Shown piece by piece: positions 16,582 to 26,502 of a stretch of 26,919 nucleotides of DNA. Below the pieces are notes generated by a model that was not told the DNA's origin, did not search any database, and saw only the letters and a program-made list of their open reading frames with translations. The stretch lies in assembly GCA_027577595.1 (NCBI GenBank), contig JANBRJ010000144.1, positions 1-26,919 of the forward strand. Reading direction: 5' to 3'. Position numbers and translations under genes: made by a program. Origin of the DNA: Coemansia sp. RSA 487 (lineage: Eukaryota; Kickxellomycota; Kickxellomycetes; Kickxellales; Kickxellaceae). Every line of letters starts with the position of its first letter. Positions within the stretch are counted from its first letter, which is position 1.

Positions 16582-18312
16582 ATGATCTTGCGTTTCAGAC
16601 CAATAGCCACAAGCATTCAGCAACAGTGTGGCAGAACAGCAACACAACAGCTATACGGGACAATCAACTTGGCAATGGGCACAAGACGGCGCGTAAAGAG
16701 AAACGCATACAGTACAAGCAAAGGGAGTGGAGATAAGGATGTCAAGAGTAAAGAGAAACCAGCACCAAGCAATACAGAAGAAAAGACACCTGCAAAGACG
16801 TCATCGGGAAGCAACAAGCGGTCTCTTACGTTTGCAATTGGTGGAGTGCTGACGTTGCTGGGGGTAGCAGGATACACATTTCTAAGACATCCTGGAAACA
16901 AAGGCATAGACGATGTAGGTATCGCTACAACGTTGCAGCAGCCGGCTACTCAGACACCACTCGAATCAGTAGCGGCCAAGCACCAGGACGCGCGCCAGAA
17001 ATTGGATGCCCTGAAACGCAGGGAGAGAAAAGAAGAGGCTAGACGTCTGGGGATGCTGACCGAGAAGGAAGTGGATGCGATCCTGACGGCCAAGGAGAAC
17101 TCGTGGGGCCTGAAAGGATCTCAAGGGATAAAGCTCCAGGTGGACACATGCCAAGTGTCGTCTAACGAGCCGATCGAGGATTACATGGTATGGAAGACTC
17201 TGGGCACAGAGAGCAGTGTGGACCAGCAGAGTGCAGCGCGCTACATGTTTGGGGTCTTTGACGGCCACGCAGGACACGTGTGTGCGGAGCAAATAGCGGG
17301 CCGTATTGGACCGATGCTCGACACATCGCTTGAGATTATTAAGCAGATGCCCGTGGCTGGCTCAGAGGAGAAGACCATTATAGCCAACAGCAACGGCAGC
17401 AGAAAGCTGCAGTCTACCATTAAGCAGCTGCGACGCGAGGCGGGGCTCGATTGGGACCACACGTCGCTGGCGCTCACAGCAACATTCATCAACATGGACT
17501 ACGAACTTGTAGATGGAGCGCTTGCACAGTACCGCAAGCTGCAAGACGCGTCAAAGATAGACGAGCTACTCGGCCCTGCGGTGGCCGGTAGCTGCGGACT
17601 AGTAGCGGTTGTCGACACGGAAAGCAACGAGGTGGTTGTGGCCAACACTGGCGACAGCAGAGCGCTTCTGGGCGTGCGTCTGAAGAACGGGACGTGGAAG
17701 GCAGTGCGTCTGAGCGAGGATCAGACGGGAAGGAACAAGAACGAGCTGGCGCGTATGCAGCGCGAACATCCAGGCGAAGAGCACGCGGTGATCTCTAGGG
17801 GCCGCGTGCTGGGGGCACTGATGCCGACGCGCGCGTTTGGCGACAGCAGGTACAAGTGGCCTCTAGAGGCGCAACAGGACCTATTCCCTATCATGCACTC
17901 CCGGGGCCACAAATACGCAACGACGCCGCCCAACTATATAACACCGCCCTACGTCACGGCCAAGCCGGTCATCGTTCGGCATCAGCTCAACGAGAACGAC
18001 AAGTTCATTGTCATTGCGTCGGACGGGCTCTACGACCAGCTGTCGGATGCAGAGGTCATTGACACTGTGGCCCAGTGGTACGAGGCAAACAGAAAGGCGG
18101 TAGACTCGGGAGGCACTAGCACGCTTATCACTCCCGATAAGAACGCCGCTACGCATCTAATCCGCACCGCCCTGTCGACCGATCACCAGGGCCGCCGCAA
18201 CGACACTGTCATCCGCACACTGCTGGCCATCCCGCCGCCCCATTCACGCAGGTTCCGCGACGATATTTCGGTCACCATTGTGACGCTGGACCGCGACAAC
18301 AACAAGGAGTAG
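16582..18312 (+). CDS. PTC5: Mitochondrial PP2C phosphatase, pyruvate dehydrogenase phosphatase type (Ptc5/PDP1)
   Basis: The 576-residue product starts with an Arg/Ser/Gln-rich, acid-free N-terminus typical of a mitochondrial presequence. A single transmembrane segment follows at ~81-101 (SLTFAIGGVLTLLGVAGYTFL). The PP2C domain spans ~185-572 with metal and phosphate motifs: ED (199-200), FGVFDGHAG (223-231), ANTGDSRALLG (354-364), ASDGLYDQLSD (479-489) and RDDISV (559-564). The order TM then PP2C, the NEPIED.. segment and the long inserts match fungal Ptc5 and animal PDP catalytic subunits. These dephosphorylate the E1-alpha subunit of pyruvate dehydrogenase in mitochondria and reactivate it. 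All metal-binding Asp residues I can identify are kept. No intron. Confidence 0.9.
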   Translation: MILRFRPIATSIQQQCGRTATQQLYGTINLAMGTRRRVKRNAYSTSKGSGDKDVKSKEKPAPSNTEEKTPAKTSSGSNKRSLTFAIGGVLTLLGVAGYTFLRHPGNKGIDDVGIATTLQQPATQTPLESVAAKHQDARQKLDALKRRERKEEARRLGMLTEKEVDAILTAKENSWGLKGSQGIKLQVDTCQVSSNEPIEDYMVWKTLGTESSVDQQSAARYMFGVFDGHAGHVCAEQIAGRIGPMLDTSLEIIKQMPVAGSEEKTIIANSNGSRKLQSTIKQLRREAGLDWDHTSLALTATFINMDYELVDGALAQYRKLQDASKIDELLGPAVAGSCGLVAVVDTESNEVVVANTGDSRALLGVRLKNGTWKAVRLSEDQTGRNKNELARMQREHPGEEHAVISRGRVLGALMPTRAFGDSRYKWPLEAQQDLFPIMHSRGHKYATTPPNYITPPYVTAKPVIVRHQLNENDKFIVIASDGLYDQLSDAEVIDTVAQWYEANRKAVDSGGTSTLITPDKNAATHLIRTALSTDHQGRRNDTVIRTLLAIPPPHSRRFRDDISVTIVTLDRDNNKE

Positions 18313-18587
18313 CTAAGCTCTCCTGTGGATAAAATTCCTCCTTTACTTTTGAGTGTCTTTTATGCATGGATACATTTTGCCAGTTTGGACCGAAAGTGCT
18401 GTGACACTCGATGTTCCCACGAGAATTCTGTGAATTCCGGGTAGAGCTGCTTCAGGGTTAGGGGGATGTGGGATCAAGAGAAACACAAGGGGCTGTGGAT
18501 TGCAATGCTTTTCTCTTTTCCCCGCAAACACAGATATTCTACCTTTAAGTATTATTTTGCATAGTTGCCAAGTACAGAGCTAGAAGA

Positions 18588-19367
18588 ATGTTTGCAAGGC
18601 TGCAGGGCAAGATCGTTCTGATAACCGGTGCCAGTTCAGGGATCGGCGAAGCGTGCGCATACAAGTTTGCCGAGGCTGGAGCCCACGTGGTACTTACGGC
18701 GCGACGCAAAGCACGACTTGACCAAGTGAAGCAAAGGATAAGTGCACAATGGCCTGCTGTCAAAGTGCATATGGCCGAACTAGACGTACGCGACGAAAAG
18801 GCTGTGCGCCAATGTATTGCGCAAATTCCTCAGGACCTGGCGGCTATAGACATTTTGGTGAACAATGCAGGACTGGCTTTAGGAACTGACCCAATAAGCT
18901 CGCTGACAGACGATTCTATCGATGCGATGATCGATACAAACGTCAAGGGGCTCTTGTACGTGACGCGTGCGGTTCTCGGTGGCATGAGGGAGCGCAAGAG
19001 GGGTCACATCATCATGATGGGTTCGATTGCCAGTCTTGTTGGGTACCCCAATGGGAGCGTCTATTGCGCAACCAAGAGTGCAGTGCATGCGATCACAGAG
19101 TCCCTGAGGGCTGAGACCATCTCGATCCCTATCAACGTCACGGAGATCAGGCCCGGGATGGTGGAGACTGAGTTCTCGGTTGTTCGCAACCATGGCGACA
19201 AAAGCAAAGCAGACTCGGTGTATCGTGGCATGGAACCCATGGTTGCTGAAGATGTTGCGGAGACCGTTGTGTTTGCGGCATCTCGTCACCCGAGATGCGT
19301 TCTTGCCGACGCCGTATTGCTGGCAGGTGGCCAGGCTTCAGCTACGCTAGTTCATCGGAACGAATAA
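18588..19367 (+). CDS. NADP-dependent short-chain dehydrogenase, YMR226C/YdfG-like 3-hydroxy acid dehydrogenase
   Basis: The 259-residue classical SDR has TGASSGIG at residues 13-20 (Rossmann glycine motif), ARR at 38-40 (basic residues favouring NADP), NNAG at 92-95, catalytic Ser146 in MGSIAS, and Tyr159/Lys163 in YCATK. The stretch IDILVNNAGLALGTD, the GLVETEFS-like PGMVETEFS (~184-192) and V.P...DVAE.VV.A.S closely follow yeast YMR226C and bacterial YdfG. Those enzymes oxidise L-serine, L-allo-threonine and other 3-hydroxy acids and also reduce aldehydes. It has no signal peptide, so probably cytosolic. Length is normal for the family (yeast 267). It follows PTC5 in the same direction with a 275-bp gap. 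Confidence 0.9.
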   Translation: MFARLQGKIVLITGASSGIGEACAYKFAEAGAHVVLTARRKARLDQVKQRISAQWPAVKVHMAELDVRDEKAVRQCIAQIPQDLAAIDILVNNAGLALGTDPISSLTDDSIDAMIDTNVKGLLYVTRAVLGGMRERKRGHIIMMGSIASLVGYPNGSVYCATKSAVHAITESLRAETISIPINVTEIRPGMVETEFSVVRNHGDKSKADSVYRGMEPMVAEDVAETVVFAASRHPRCVLADAVLLAGGQASATLVHRNE

Positions 19368-19765
19368 AAAACAAAAGAAAGGTTTTTTTTAGTATTTCTT
19401 GGCAATTCAAGCTTGCTTTTGTCAGGAATAAATAGATATTACGATAATGGATTGTGTGCAAAGCATTTGGGTGTGCGATAAACGCAAGGTGTTTTTTGTA
19501 GTCATTGCCCACCTCGGAGAAAGTTCGCATTGCAGCATTTTCCAAAGGTCCGAAGAAGATGGGGAGTAGTAAGATGTATAAAATTGCAAAACACCCAAAA
19601 ATGCCAAGAAATCCCAGAGTATTTATGTCGAAATTTACTCACCCAACTTTTCTCTGCCATTATTTTTTTCCTTCGGCCTACAAATAAAGACTCGCGCGAT
19701 CCCTCTCTCATAATACTTTCAAAGCTATACATTGCCAAGCACCTCAAGCGAAAGATAGACGCCAA
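19368..19765. other. Spacer between dehydrogenase and one-TM gene
   Basis: This 398-bp region holds the 3' flank of the dehydrogenase (GGAATAAATAG at about 19424 as a possible AATAAA signal) and the promoter of the next gene. Overlapping frames on both strands show no family pattern. Confidence 0.4.
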
Positions 19766-20521
19766 ATGCATCGGTTCTACCATCATTCCCACTGCTACGG
19801 CGGAAGCCGCAACATTAAAGGCAAGATTCTTCTTGTTGGCGTTACGCTCTGGCTAACATCCACAATCATTGCCGGCGTGCGCAGGTCAACAGGTCGCACG
19901 CACAACACCTACCCGCCGCCCAACACACCTCTTCCTCCCCTTCCTCCATCTCGTTTGCCAGAGGATAAGGAGCTTCAAGATCGCACTATCGAAAAACTCA
20001 ACGACACTCGAGCAACCGCAGAAGCCCAGCTCTCCTCACTCGAGTCCGAATACATCGAGTCTGCTCAAGACGCTTACACGCGTGAACAGCGCCTACGGTG
20101 GATCGAGACGAGGAGGCTCAATTTCGACCACCATTGGGGCACGCTGAGGAGAACCGTCAACGAAAGTTATATGCCTCACTACCACCACCACAGGTCGTGC
20201 GCGCATAATGGCGGGTTTGTCCGTTGGTACCTGGGTGTTGGTGAGCGTACATTTGACTGGATGGCACGCAAGTTCGCGGCCTCGCATAGGTTCCATTGGG
20301 AAGACCCAGCTATTAGTCATGGGGAGCTTGCTGCTCGAACAGAGTATTACCAGTATCACAGTGCTGAAAGATCCAGCCACTTGAACCGCCCACCATTCTA
20401 CCACAATCGCGATTACTATGATCGCAGCGATAGTACCAGAGAATATCCCCACCAATTTAATCGGGACAATGGCCAGCGTCATCATCAAGAACAAGCATCG
20501 GATGTCGATGCGCCCAAGTAA
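19766..20521 (+). CDS. Uncharacterised single-pass membrane protein, His/Tyr/Pro-rich
   Basis: ATG-initiated frame of 251 codons; family not recognised. One transmembrane segment lies at residues ~20-38 (KILLVGVTLWLTSTIIAGV) with basic residues on both sides. A proline-rich linker follows (PPPNTPLPPLPPSRLP, ~49-64), then a charged helical stretch (~65-110) and an aromatic/His-rich part with HYHHHRSC (~138-145). The C-terminus is hydrophilic (RHHQEQASDVDAPK). The layout suggests a tail of ~210 residues exposed on one side of a membrane, perhaps mitochondrial. The base composition resembles neighbouring genes, and an AATAAA lies 42 bases past the stop (20563-20568). No catalytic motif is visible. 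Confidence 0.6.
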   Translation: MHRFYHHSHCYGGSRNIKGKILLVGVTLWLTSTIIAGVRRSTGRTHNTYPPPNTPLPPLPPSRLPEDKELQDRTIEKLNDTRATAEAQLSSLESEYIESAQDAYTREQRLRWIETRRLNFDHHWGTLRRTVNESYMPHYHHHRSCAHNGGFVRWYLGVGERTFDWMARKFAASHRFHWEDPAISHGELAARTEYYQYHSAERSSHLNRPPFYHNRDYYDRSDSTREYPHQFNRDNGQRHHQEQASDVDAPK

Positions 20522-20767
20522 TTAAACGCACGACATAACATGACTTTTATTTCATCTATCGCAATAAACTAAAGCAGGACACATTTCACAAGCAAAGAAA
20601 TGCACAGCTTGTCAAGAGACAGGGGAGATGGGAGATGAGAGGGACATGAATTTGTTAGAGATGAAATATATGATTAAAAACGTAAGAAGAGGGGAAGGAA
20701 CCAAATGGAAGGGAAACGGCCATGGCACAGGCAAACAGACTTTAGTGACCAAGATCCTCTTGTTTTA

Positions 20768-21841
20768 TTAGTTGCGGTACAGCATGTAGTTGTTGACATA
20801 CTCGAGGATGCGGGGCGGGATGTCACGCACGCTACGGGTGCTGTCGCGCACCGCAACACGCACATCGGTTGAACTGATGTGGCGGACGCGCTTTGGCAGA
20901 CGCAGCTCATATATGTGCTCCAGATAATCCACAATATCTGTGCGTCCAAAGAACGCATCCACGTCGTCGTTCGGGAACCCCGTTCGCCGCGAAAACGCAA
21001 TCCGCCCTCCGTTGGCAAAAAACTGCTTGATCTCTTGCGGATAGTGCGTGTAGTACTTTGGATCAAAGAACCGGATCAGCGCATCCCACCCCATCGCAAA
21101 GTAGCTGAGGACCTCCAGCTGCTCAACATCGCTGTCCATGCCAGTGCCGCTGCGGCTCCACTCCTCGCGCACCATGTCTCTGACTGCCGTGCACTTATTG
21201 ACAAACAGCGGCGTGTTTACCATACCAATGGCCATGTTGTGCAGGTTGGTAGCCTCAAAGTCTTTCTTGTTTTTCCACATGTGCCATGTATCTGACGCTG
21301 TGTCCAGTGCTATTGTTGTTGCAAGCATGTCGACCATCCGCATGCGCTGCTCGAGCGTCGCCCCCACAAGCTCCTTGTCGGCGTTCTGCGACCCCAGCAG
21401 CAGCAGGTACGCGTCGATTCCGAGCAACCGCGACGCATCGGCATCGCCTTTGCTGCGCCCGCCGGCCATCCCGGTTGCCGGTGTCAGCTTCATGACCCCC
21501 ATACACTCTAAGTACGCAGCGTGGCAGTAGTGTGGCGGGTTGAAGGAGCTGTCCATAACGCCTATCCGAACTGTTTTGCTTGGGTAGTTCCCATTCAGAA
21601 GGTGCGGCTGTGGCTGCTGTGGGATTGGCCATGTCGGACACAGCTTGTGTGCCAGCTTTGCCGATGGTGCCATGCCTGCGCCAGTTCTCGTGTCGATAAA
21701 CTCTGTAACAAAGGCGTCGTATTTGGGCGTGTCGCACTGCAACATGCTCATGAGGTTGATGTTCTTTTGCTGTTGCTCCTTGTCTTTGGAGCTGACCATG
21801 GGCTCGCCATTTGTGCAAGCTGGCTCTACAATATTGGCCAT
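20768..21841 (-). CDS. POF1: Pof1-like nucleotidyltransferase (NMNAT/cytidylyltransferase superfamily)
   Basis: The 357-residue product has the HxGH-type nucleotidyltransferase motif near residue 95-107, reading MDSSFNPPHYCHAAY, and a C-terminal ISSTDVRVAVRD (about residue 328), the ISSTxxR motif of NMN adenylyltransferases. The DSSFNPP.. form rather than GSFNP is typical of fungal Pof1-type proteins (yeast YCL047C), not of canonical Nma1. Between the motifs are LLLLGSQNADKE, MVDMLA and FVNKCTAV.. segments. The role is probably nucleotide transfer to a mononucleotide or phosphorylated substrate. Yeast Pof1 has reported ATPase activity and links to protein quality control. The N-terminal ~85 residues look disordered. 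An AATAAA overlaps the stop codon on the minus strand (TAATAAAAC). It converges with the one-TM gene. Confidence 0.8.
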   Translation of the reverse strand: MANIVEPACTNGEPMVSSKDKEQQQKNINLMSMLQCDTPKYDAFVTEFIDTRTGAGMAPSAKLAHKLCPTWPIPQQPQPHLLNGNYPSKTVRIGVMDSSFNPPHYCHAAYLECMGVMKLTPATGMAGGRSKGDADASRLLGIDAYLLLLGSQNADKELVGATLEQRMRMVDMLATTIALDTASDTWHMWKNKKDFEATNLHNMAIGMVNTPLFVNKCTAVRDMVREEWSRSGTGMDSDVEQLEVLSYFAMGWDALIRFFDPKYYTHYPQEIKQFFANGGRIAFSRRTGFPNDDVDAFFGRTDIVDYLEHIYELRLPKRVRHISSTDVRVAVRDSTRSVRDIPPRILEYVNNYMLYRN

Positions 21842-23776
21842 TTGCGCTCTTTTTGTTGCTGGTGACGGAGGGTTTAAGCCAAAGGATAGAACGGTTAGAC
21901 AACGAGTATAGCGTTACTGTCGTGCCAACTAAGTATATAACAGGATAAAAAGAAATTAGACGTGAGAGAGAGAGAACGTTGAAGGAAATGGCCTTTTTCT
22001 ACAAAAAAGTAGCGAATTGCAAAAATATAATAAAAGAATAGAGATGAGGAACAACCACAGCAAATGAAAAAAATAAAGCGAACGATATAAATAGCTGAGC
22101 AAGTGGATAAACCTTTGTTCTTGCTTGGTTTAGGTTTTCAGGAACAAGCTTGAGGGTTTTGAAAAAGAAAAAATTGAAAGGGGGTGGAGTTTTCACTATT
22201 TTTAACCTCGGTATATGTGCAAAACAGGAAATGGAAAAAGTAAAAACCAGAAACTACAGCTGCCTTTTATTCATTTCTCGTTACAGCAGCAGAAAGTGAC
22301 GATGGACGTCAAGATAAAAAGATTGACGGACGATTACAGCAAACGATGACGACAATGTGCTTTTGCTGCAAAATGCCACTTTAATTATTTCGACAAACAA
22401 ACAAATCGGGCAGGTGTAAAAGTGGAAATATCGAGCAGTAAAAAAGGAAAGAAAGGAGAATTTCGGTAAACCATTTAAAGGGAAAGGATTGCCTGTCGGC
22501 CAAGGCAGATATTTATAGGATTCTCCGCAACCTTGAAGGAAATCTTCAGAGCCAGGAGGCACAAGCGCCAAAACAGGCTCCGTTCGATGGCTGGTGTTCG
22601 AGTTACAACAGCTGAATGGAGAATGCATCAACCACAGGCGTGGAGAGACAAAGCGTATGCGGATACTGCAGTGCAGGAAAGTCGTGCTGACTTTTTGGCG
22701 ACCTGAACACCCACACAAGCCGCACAAAGCATGCAGTTGCGCCTCTCCCTATTTTTCTTTTTGACTGTCACACCTGGAGTCAATCGCTCAATCGGTTTCT
22801 GCGACTTGTTTACAAACATGCCTGTTCGTCCTCCGTGAAGGGACCGTTCCACCCCCTCCCACGCGGTTGCTGTGGATCTGGGTATCTCTTTTACCCTCCT
22901 TCCCTCCGCGTGTTTTCTCTACAATCAAAACAAGACATATGTCCATCTTTGAACGCTTGTGTTTATTTTCGTTTCCTTTTTTCTTGCAAATGTCTTTTCC
23001 TATTCGGTTGTTGTGTGCAAACAGCGTGGAGCTTGCACGCGGCCACGCTACATTAATGAATCAATCAATTGAATGTACAACAATAATACAACAGAAGGCA
23101 AAGAATACCGCTTGAAACGCCATCTTCGGCTACTTTGGGGTTTCACACTCCCCTTTGGCTCGGGTATTTCTTTTCTTTTTTCATTTCCTGTGTTGCTGCT
23201 TCTGCATCAAGTCAAATTTGAAATTGACCGGGCATACATGCATTCATCTTTTTATTGTGAAATGAGCCGGGTGCTGTTTCAGCTTCAGATGATGACCCGA
23301 GTCAAAATAAAGAAAAGTAATAAAAGCCCTTCCTGTTATCTTCTAAAACCAACTTTGATCATTTATATTATTGTTTATCAGATAAAAGTCATGTTCTGTC
23401 TCATGATACTCGATATTTTAAATCAACAAACTGCGCAATGGGTGTAGAAAAATGGACATTGCAGCGTTATCTGTTTGATGTCGAATATCCAGTTCTATTG
23501 GCACCAGCACAAGTTTCAGTGAATACATAAATTGTAGAGCCACAGCTTCAGGACACTCCCCATTCCCCCTTATCCTGAACTTGATTGGACTGCAGGCTAA
23601 TCAGATCTGATCACTACTTATACGCGTATGATTTTATCACGCGTAAACAAAAAAATGCAGAGAAAAAGACTCGCTGGGACAAACAAAGGAAGAAAACCTT
23701 TTCTTTTGTTTCTTTTCTTTACATTTTTCTTCTTTCTTACCTCTTCTTTATTTTAAAAAACAATTTTTTCCAGAAA
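21842..23776. other. Large divergent intergenic region between POF1-like gene and POB3
   Basis: About 1.9 kb, several times longer than the other gaps among housekeeping genes. Frames at 22281-22727 (-) and 22835-23115 (+) lack ATG starts or family signal, and the region is not especially repetitive. The final ~75 bases before POB3 are an almost pure T/C tract ending TTTTTTCCAG. I see no tRNA, snRNA or transposon. It may hold promoters for both genes, an unrecognised noncoding RNA, or a gene with introns that I cannot resolve. Confidence 0.4.
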
Positions 23777-25444
23777 ATGAGCGATTCGAGGGTTCAATTC
23801 AGCGACATATACCTAGCCACCGAGCCATACATCAAATGTGTTGGCCAAGTGCGGATAGGCGCGTCAGGAATAGGATGGAAGGCAGCCGAAGGCGAGACTG
23901 AGGCACTCAAGGGACTAACAATTCCTAACCTGGTGGTAAACTCGGGTATGCTTGCCCTTCAGCGTGATGACTTGCGCCGCCTCCAATGGCAGCGCGTGGC
24001 GCGCGGCTACGGGCTGCGCATCCATACAAAGAATGGCACGCTCCATAAACTCGACGGATTTACAGCGGACGACTACGAGACACTTAGAGACGCGATTAAA
24101 CAATTGTTCCATGGGCTGACTCTCGAGGTCCGCGATATAAGTATCAAGGGCTGGAACTGGGGCAAAACCGATTTTGAGGGCACGCACATGAGCTTCCGCG
24201 TCGATAACCGCCCGATGTTTGACTTACCGATGGCGTGTGTGTCGAACACGAATTTGGCAAACAAGAACGAGGTGAGCCTGGAGTTCCAGGGCCCACGCGG
24301 GAAGGGTGTCAAGCGCAAGGGCGCGCCTGACGAGCTCGTCGAAATCAGGTTTTATGTGCCTGGAACTACTACCACGCCGGGAACTATCGCCGGTAATGGC
24401 GCAAAGAAGAGCAATAACGAGGAGGGGGATGGAAACGAAGAGGAAGAAGAGGAAGTTAGTGCAGCGTCAGTGTTCCATGACACGATCAAGGATCGCGCAG
24501 ATCTGGGCCAAGTCAGCGGCGACAGCATCGTGCAGTTCCCTGAAATCCTGTGCCTCACGCCACGCGGGCGATACAGCATCGACATGTTTTCGCACTTTCT
24601 GCGGCTTCGCGGCAAAACATACGACTACAAGATCCCATACGACAATATCCAGCGCATGTTTCTGGTATCAAAGCCCGATGAGCTGCACATGATGTTCGTA
24701 GTCGGGTTGAACCCACCGATCCGCCAGGGCCAAACGCGGTACCCGTACTTGGTACTCCAGTTTGTGCGAGATGAGGAAGTTGCCATCGACTTGAATCTCG
24801 AGGCTGACGAGTCGGCGCAACGGCTCGAGGGCAAGCTCCGTACGCACTACGACGAACCCCTTTACCGCATTGTTGCCAATGTGTTTAAGGGCGTCACAGA
24901 TAAGCGCTTGACTGAGGGCGGCTCGTTCCGTGCGTACCATGGTGCACAAGGGATCAAGGCGTCGCTCAAGGCAAACGAGGGCACGCTGTACCCTCTGGAC
25001 AAGGGCTTTCTGTTTGCGCCAAAGCCCACGCACTACATTGCACACACCGACATCGCCAGCATTGTGTTTTCGCGTGTTGGTGCTTCCAGCGCTACCGGAA
25101 AGATGCGCACATTTGACCTCAAGTTCAACATGCATGGCTCGCAGGACTACCAGTTCTCCAGTATCAATCGCGAGGAGCATGCGAGTCTTGAGGATTACAT
25201 GGAGGAACACGGTATCAAGATGCTTAGCGAGCTGAACGAGACTACTGCGGTGTCCTACAAGGGCATGGACAATGACTCGGACGGCGGTGTTTCCAAGGTC
25301 GCTGGCGCATTCAATGCGGCTGGGCTGGACGGCAGTGAAGATGAGTCGAGCGAGGACGAGGACTTTGTTGCTGAGAGCGATAGCGATGTCCCAGAGGAAT
25401 TCGACGACAAGTATGAGTCCTCGGCTGGTAGCGATGCAGAGTAG
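23777..25444 (+). CDS. POB3: FACT complex subunit Pob3 (SSRP1 family, no HMG box)
   Basis: From the ATG at 23777 the product has 555 residues, close to yeast Pob3 (552). The opening MSDSRVQFSDIYL and GQVRIGASGIGWKA match the N-terminal dimerisation domain. The GWNWGKTDFEG motif (about residues 115-125) and the tandem PH region with LRGKTYDYKIPYDNIQRMFLV (~277-297), YPYLVLQF (~322-329) and a second half up to EEHASLEDY (~476) are characteristic SSRP1/Pob3 features. A Gly/Glu-rich linker (residues ~210-235) and an acidic C-terminus (DGSEDESSEDEDF...) follow. The HMG box of animal SSRP1 is absent, as in fungi. With Spt16 it forms the FACT histone chaperone for transcription and replication. The frame is open 64 codons upstream (to 23585), but that part is a Phe/Leu/Ser-rich translation of the pyrimidine tract, so the later ATG is preferred. 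Confidence 0.95.
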   Translation: MSDSRVQFSDIYLATEPYIKCVGQVRIGASGIGWKAAEGETEALKGLTIPNLVVNSGMLALQRDDLRRLQWQRVARGYGLRIHTKNGTLHKLDGFTADDYETLRDAIKQLFHGLTLEVRDISIKGWNWGKTDFEGTHMSFRVDNRPMFDLPMACVSNTNLANKNEVSLEFQGPRGKGVKRKGAPDELVEIRFYVPGTTTTPGTIAGNGAKKSNNEEGDGNEEEEEEVSAASVFHDTIKDRADLGQVSGDSIVQFPEILCLTPRGRYSIDMFSHFLRLRGKTYDYKIPYDNIQRMFLVSKPDELHMMFVVGLNPPIRQGQTRYPYLVLQFVRDEEVAIDLNLEADESAQRLEGKLRTHYDEPLYRIVANVFKGVTDKRLTEGGSFRAYHGAQGIKASLKANEGTLYPLDKGFLFAPKPTHYIAHTDIASIVFSRVGASSATGKMRTFDLKFNMHGSQDYQFSSINREEHASLEDYMEEHGIKMLSELNETTAVSYKGMDNDSDGGVSKVAGAFNAAGLDGSEDESSEDEDFVAESDSDVPEEFDDKYESSAGSDAE

Positions 25445-25696
25445 TAGTTTATGGCTTTATCTCTTTATAATTGCAAATCGGAGCTTAAAGGTAAAGGGAT
25501 ATCAGGATTTTTTTAAAAGTTTCGAGTCACTTGGTAGAATGCATGAGGAAGAAACCCATACGCTGGATCCGGACACGCTTGACATATTGGACGGATGGCT
25601 CGTGAGAGATGGCGGACGCGGGGAGAGGAGGTAGGATGGAATACAAACTATTTCCATTAATCTTTCATTTAGTACTCGATCTCAATACAGCAAAAG

Positions 25697-26164
25697 ATGG
25701 CAATGAAGTTCCACTGCTTGGCCATTCTTAACCGCCAAGGAAACCCGCTGTACATGCGCACATTCGATGGCACACGTGAAACTGCCGAGCAACAGGACCA
25801 ATGTGTCAAGTACCATTATCTGGCACACACGTCATGCGATGTGGTCGAGGAGCGACTATCGCAGACTAAAACATCGTCGGACCTGTTCTTCGGGCTCTTG
25901 CAGACTATAGGCGATATGTCCGTATACGGATACGTATTGAACACGGGCAGTCGGTTCATCTTGGTCACTTCTGTGCCTGCAGAGTCATCGGCTGTGCGGA
26001 TCGCGGATATCAAAACGCTCTTCCAGCAGGTGCACGCGACCTACGTGTCTCTGATATGCAACCCATTTCATGATATGGCTGATGATGGCGAGCAGCCGCA
26101 TAGGATAACTAGCACCAAGTTTGACAGCATTGTAGACGAACTTATCAGCACATATGGAAAGTGA
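25697..26164 (+). CDS. TRAPPC2L: TRAPP complex subunit TRAPPC2L / Tca17 (sedlin-like longin fold)
   Basis: The 155-residue product matches TRAPPC2L along its length: ILNRQGNPLYMRTF (residues ~10-23), KYHYLAHTSCDVVEER (~38-53), LFFGLLQTIGDMSVYGYVLNTGSRFILV (~63-90), IKTLFQQVHATYVSLICNPFH (~105-125) and a C-terminal TSTKFDSIVDELI. Tca17/TRAPPC2L associates with TRAPP tethering complexes at the Golgi and helps assemble TRAPPII. The start could be Met1 (25697) or Met3 (25703). It is transcribed in the same direction as POB3, 252 bp downstream. No intron. Confidence 0.9.
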   Translation: MAMKFHCLAILNRQGNPLYMRTFDGTRETAEQQDQCVKYHYLAHTSCDVVEERLSQTKTSSDLFFGLLQTIGDMSVYGYVLNTGSRFILVTSVPAESSAVRIADIKTLFQQVHATYVSLICNPFHDMADDGEQPHRITSTKFDSIVDELISTYGK

Positions 26165-26502
26165 ATAGGTGACATTTAACAAAGTTAAACCGAACTCCCG
26201 AATATACATGTAACATTACATAAACCCTCCCCCATCCATCGGTCATGAGAGTATGTGGTGCTCTGGAGTGATACTCTTGTGATTTATGATCTAAATGAAC
26301 CCGATACACGAGGACATAAAACCCATGCCTGCCGAGCAACCAAATCGTTTCCCCTTAGTCTTATTCTTTCTTTATCAAATTAATATATCACAAACACAAC
26401 ATCTGGCTGCCCCAAGAGTGCTCCTACCAACCGACAGGTCAGATCAGTACGGAAATATGGATCGAAAAATAAAAGACCGAGCTGACACGCCACAGAGAGA
26501 TC
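26165..26502. other. Spacer between TRAPPC2L and small coiled-coil gene
   Basis: This 338-bp stretch carries no supported gene. A frame at 26295-26510 ends just inside the next gene and has no family signal. AAAATAAAAG occurs near 26465-26474, about 30 bp before the next ATG, and could be part of its leader. Confidence 0.4.

Noticed and set aside
22281-22727. 148-codon minus-strand frame in the POF1-POB3 spacer
   Set aside because: It begins at a TTG codon, is Phe/Ser/Cys-rich and shows no conserved pattern.
23585-23776. 64-codon N-terminal extension of the POB3 frame
   Set aside because: It translates the T/C-rich leader; Pob3 family proteins begin at the MSDSRV-type sequence encoded from 23777.
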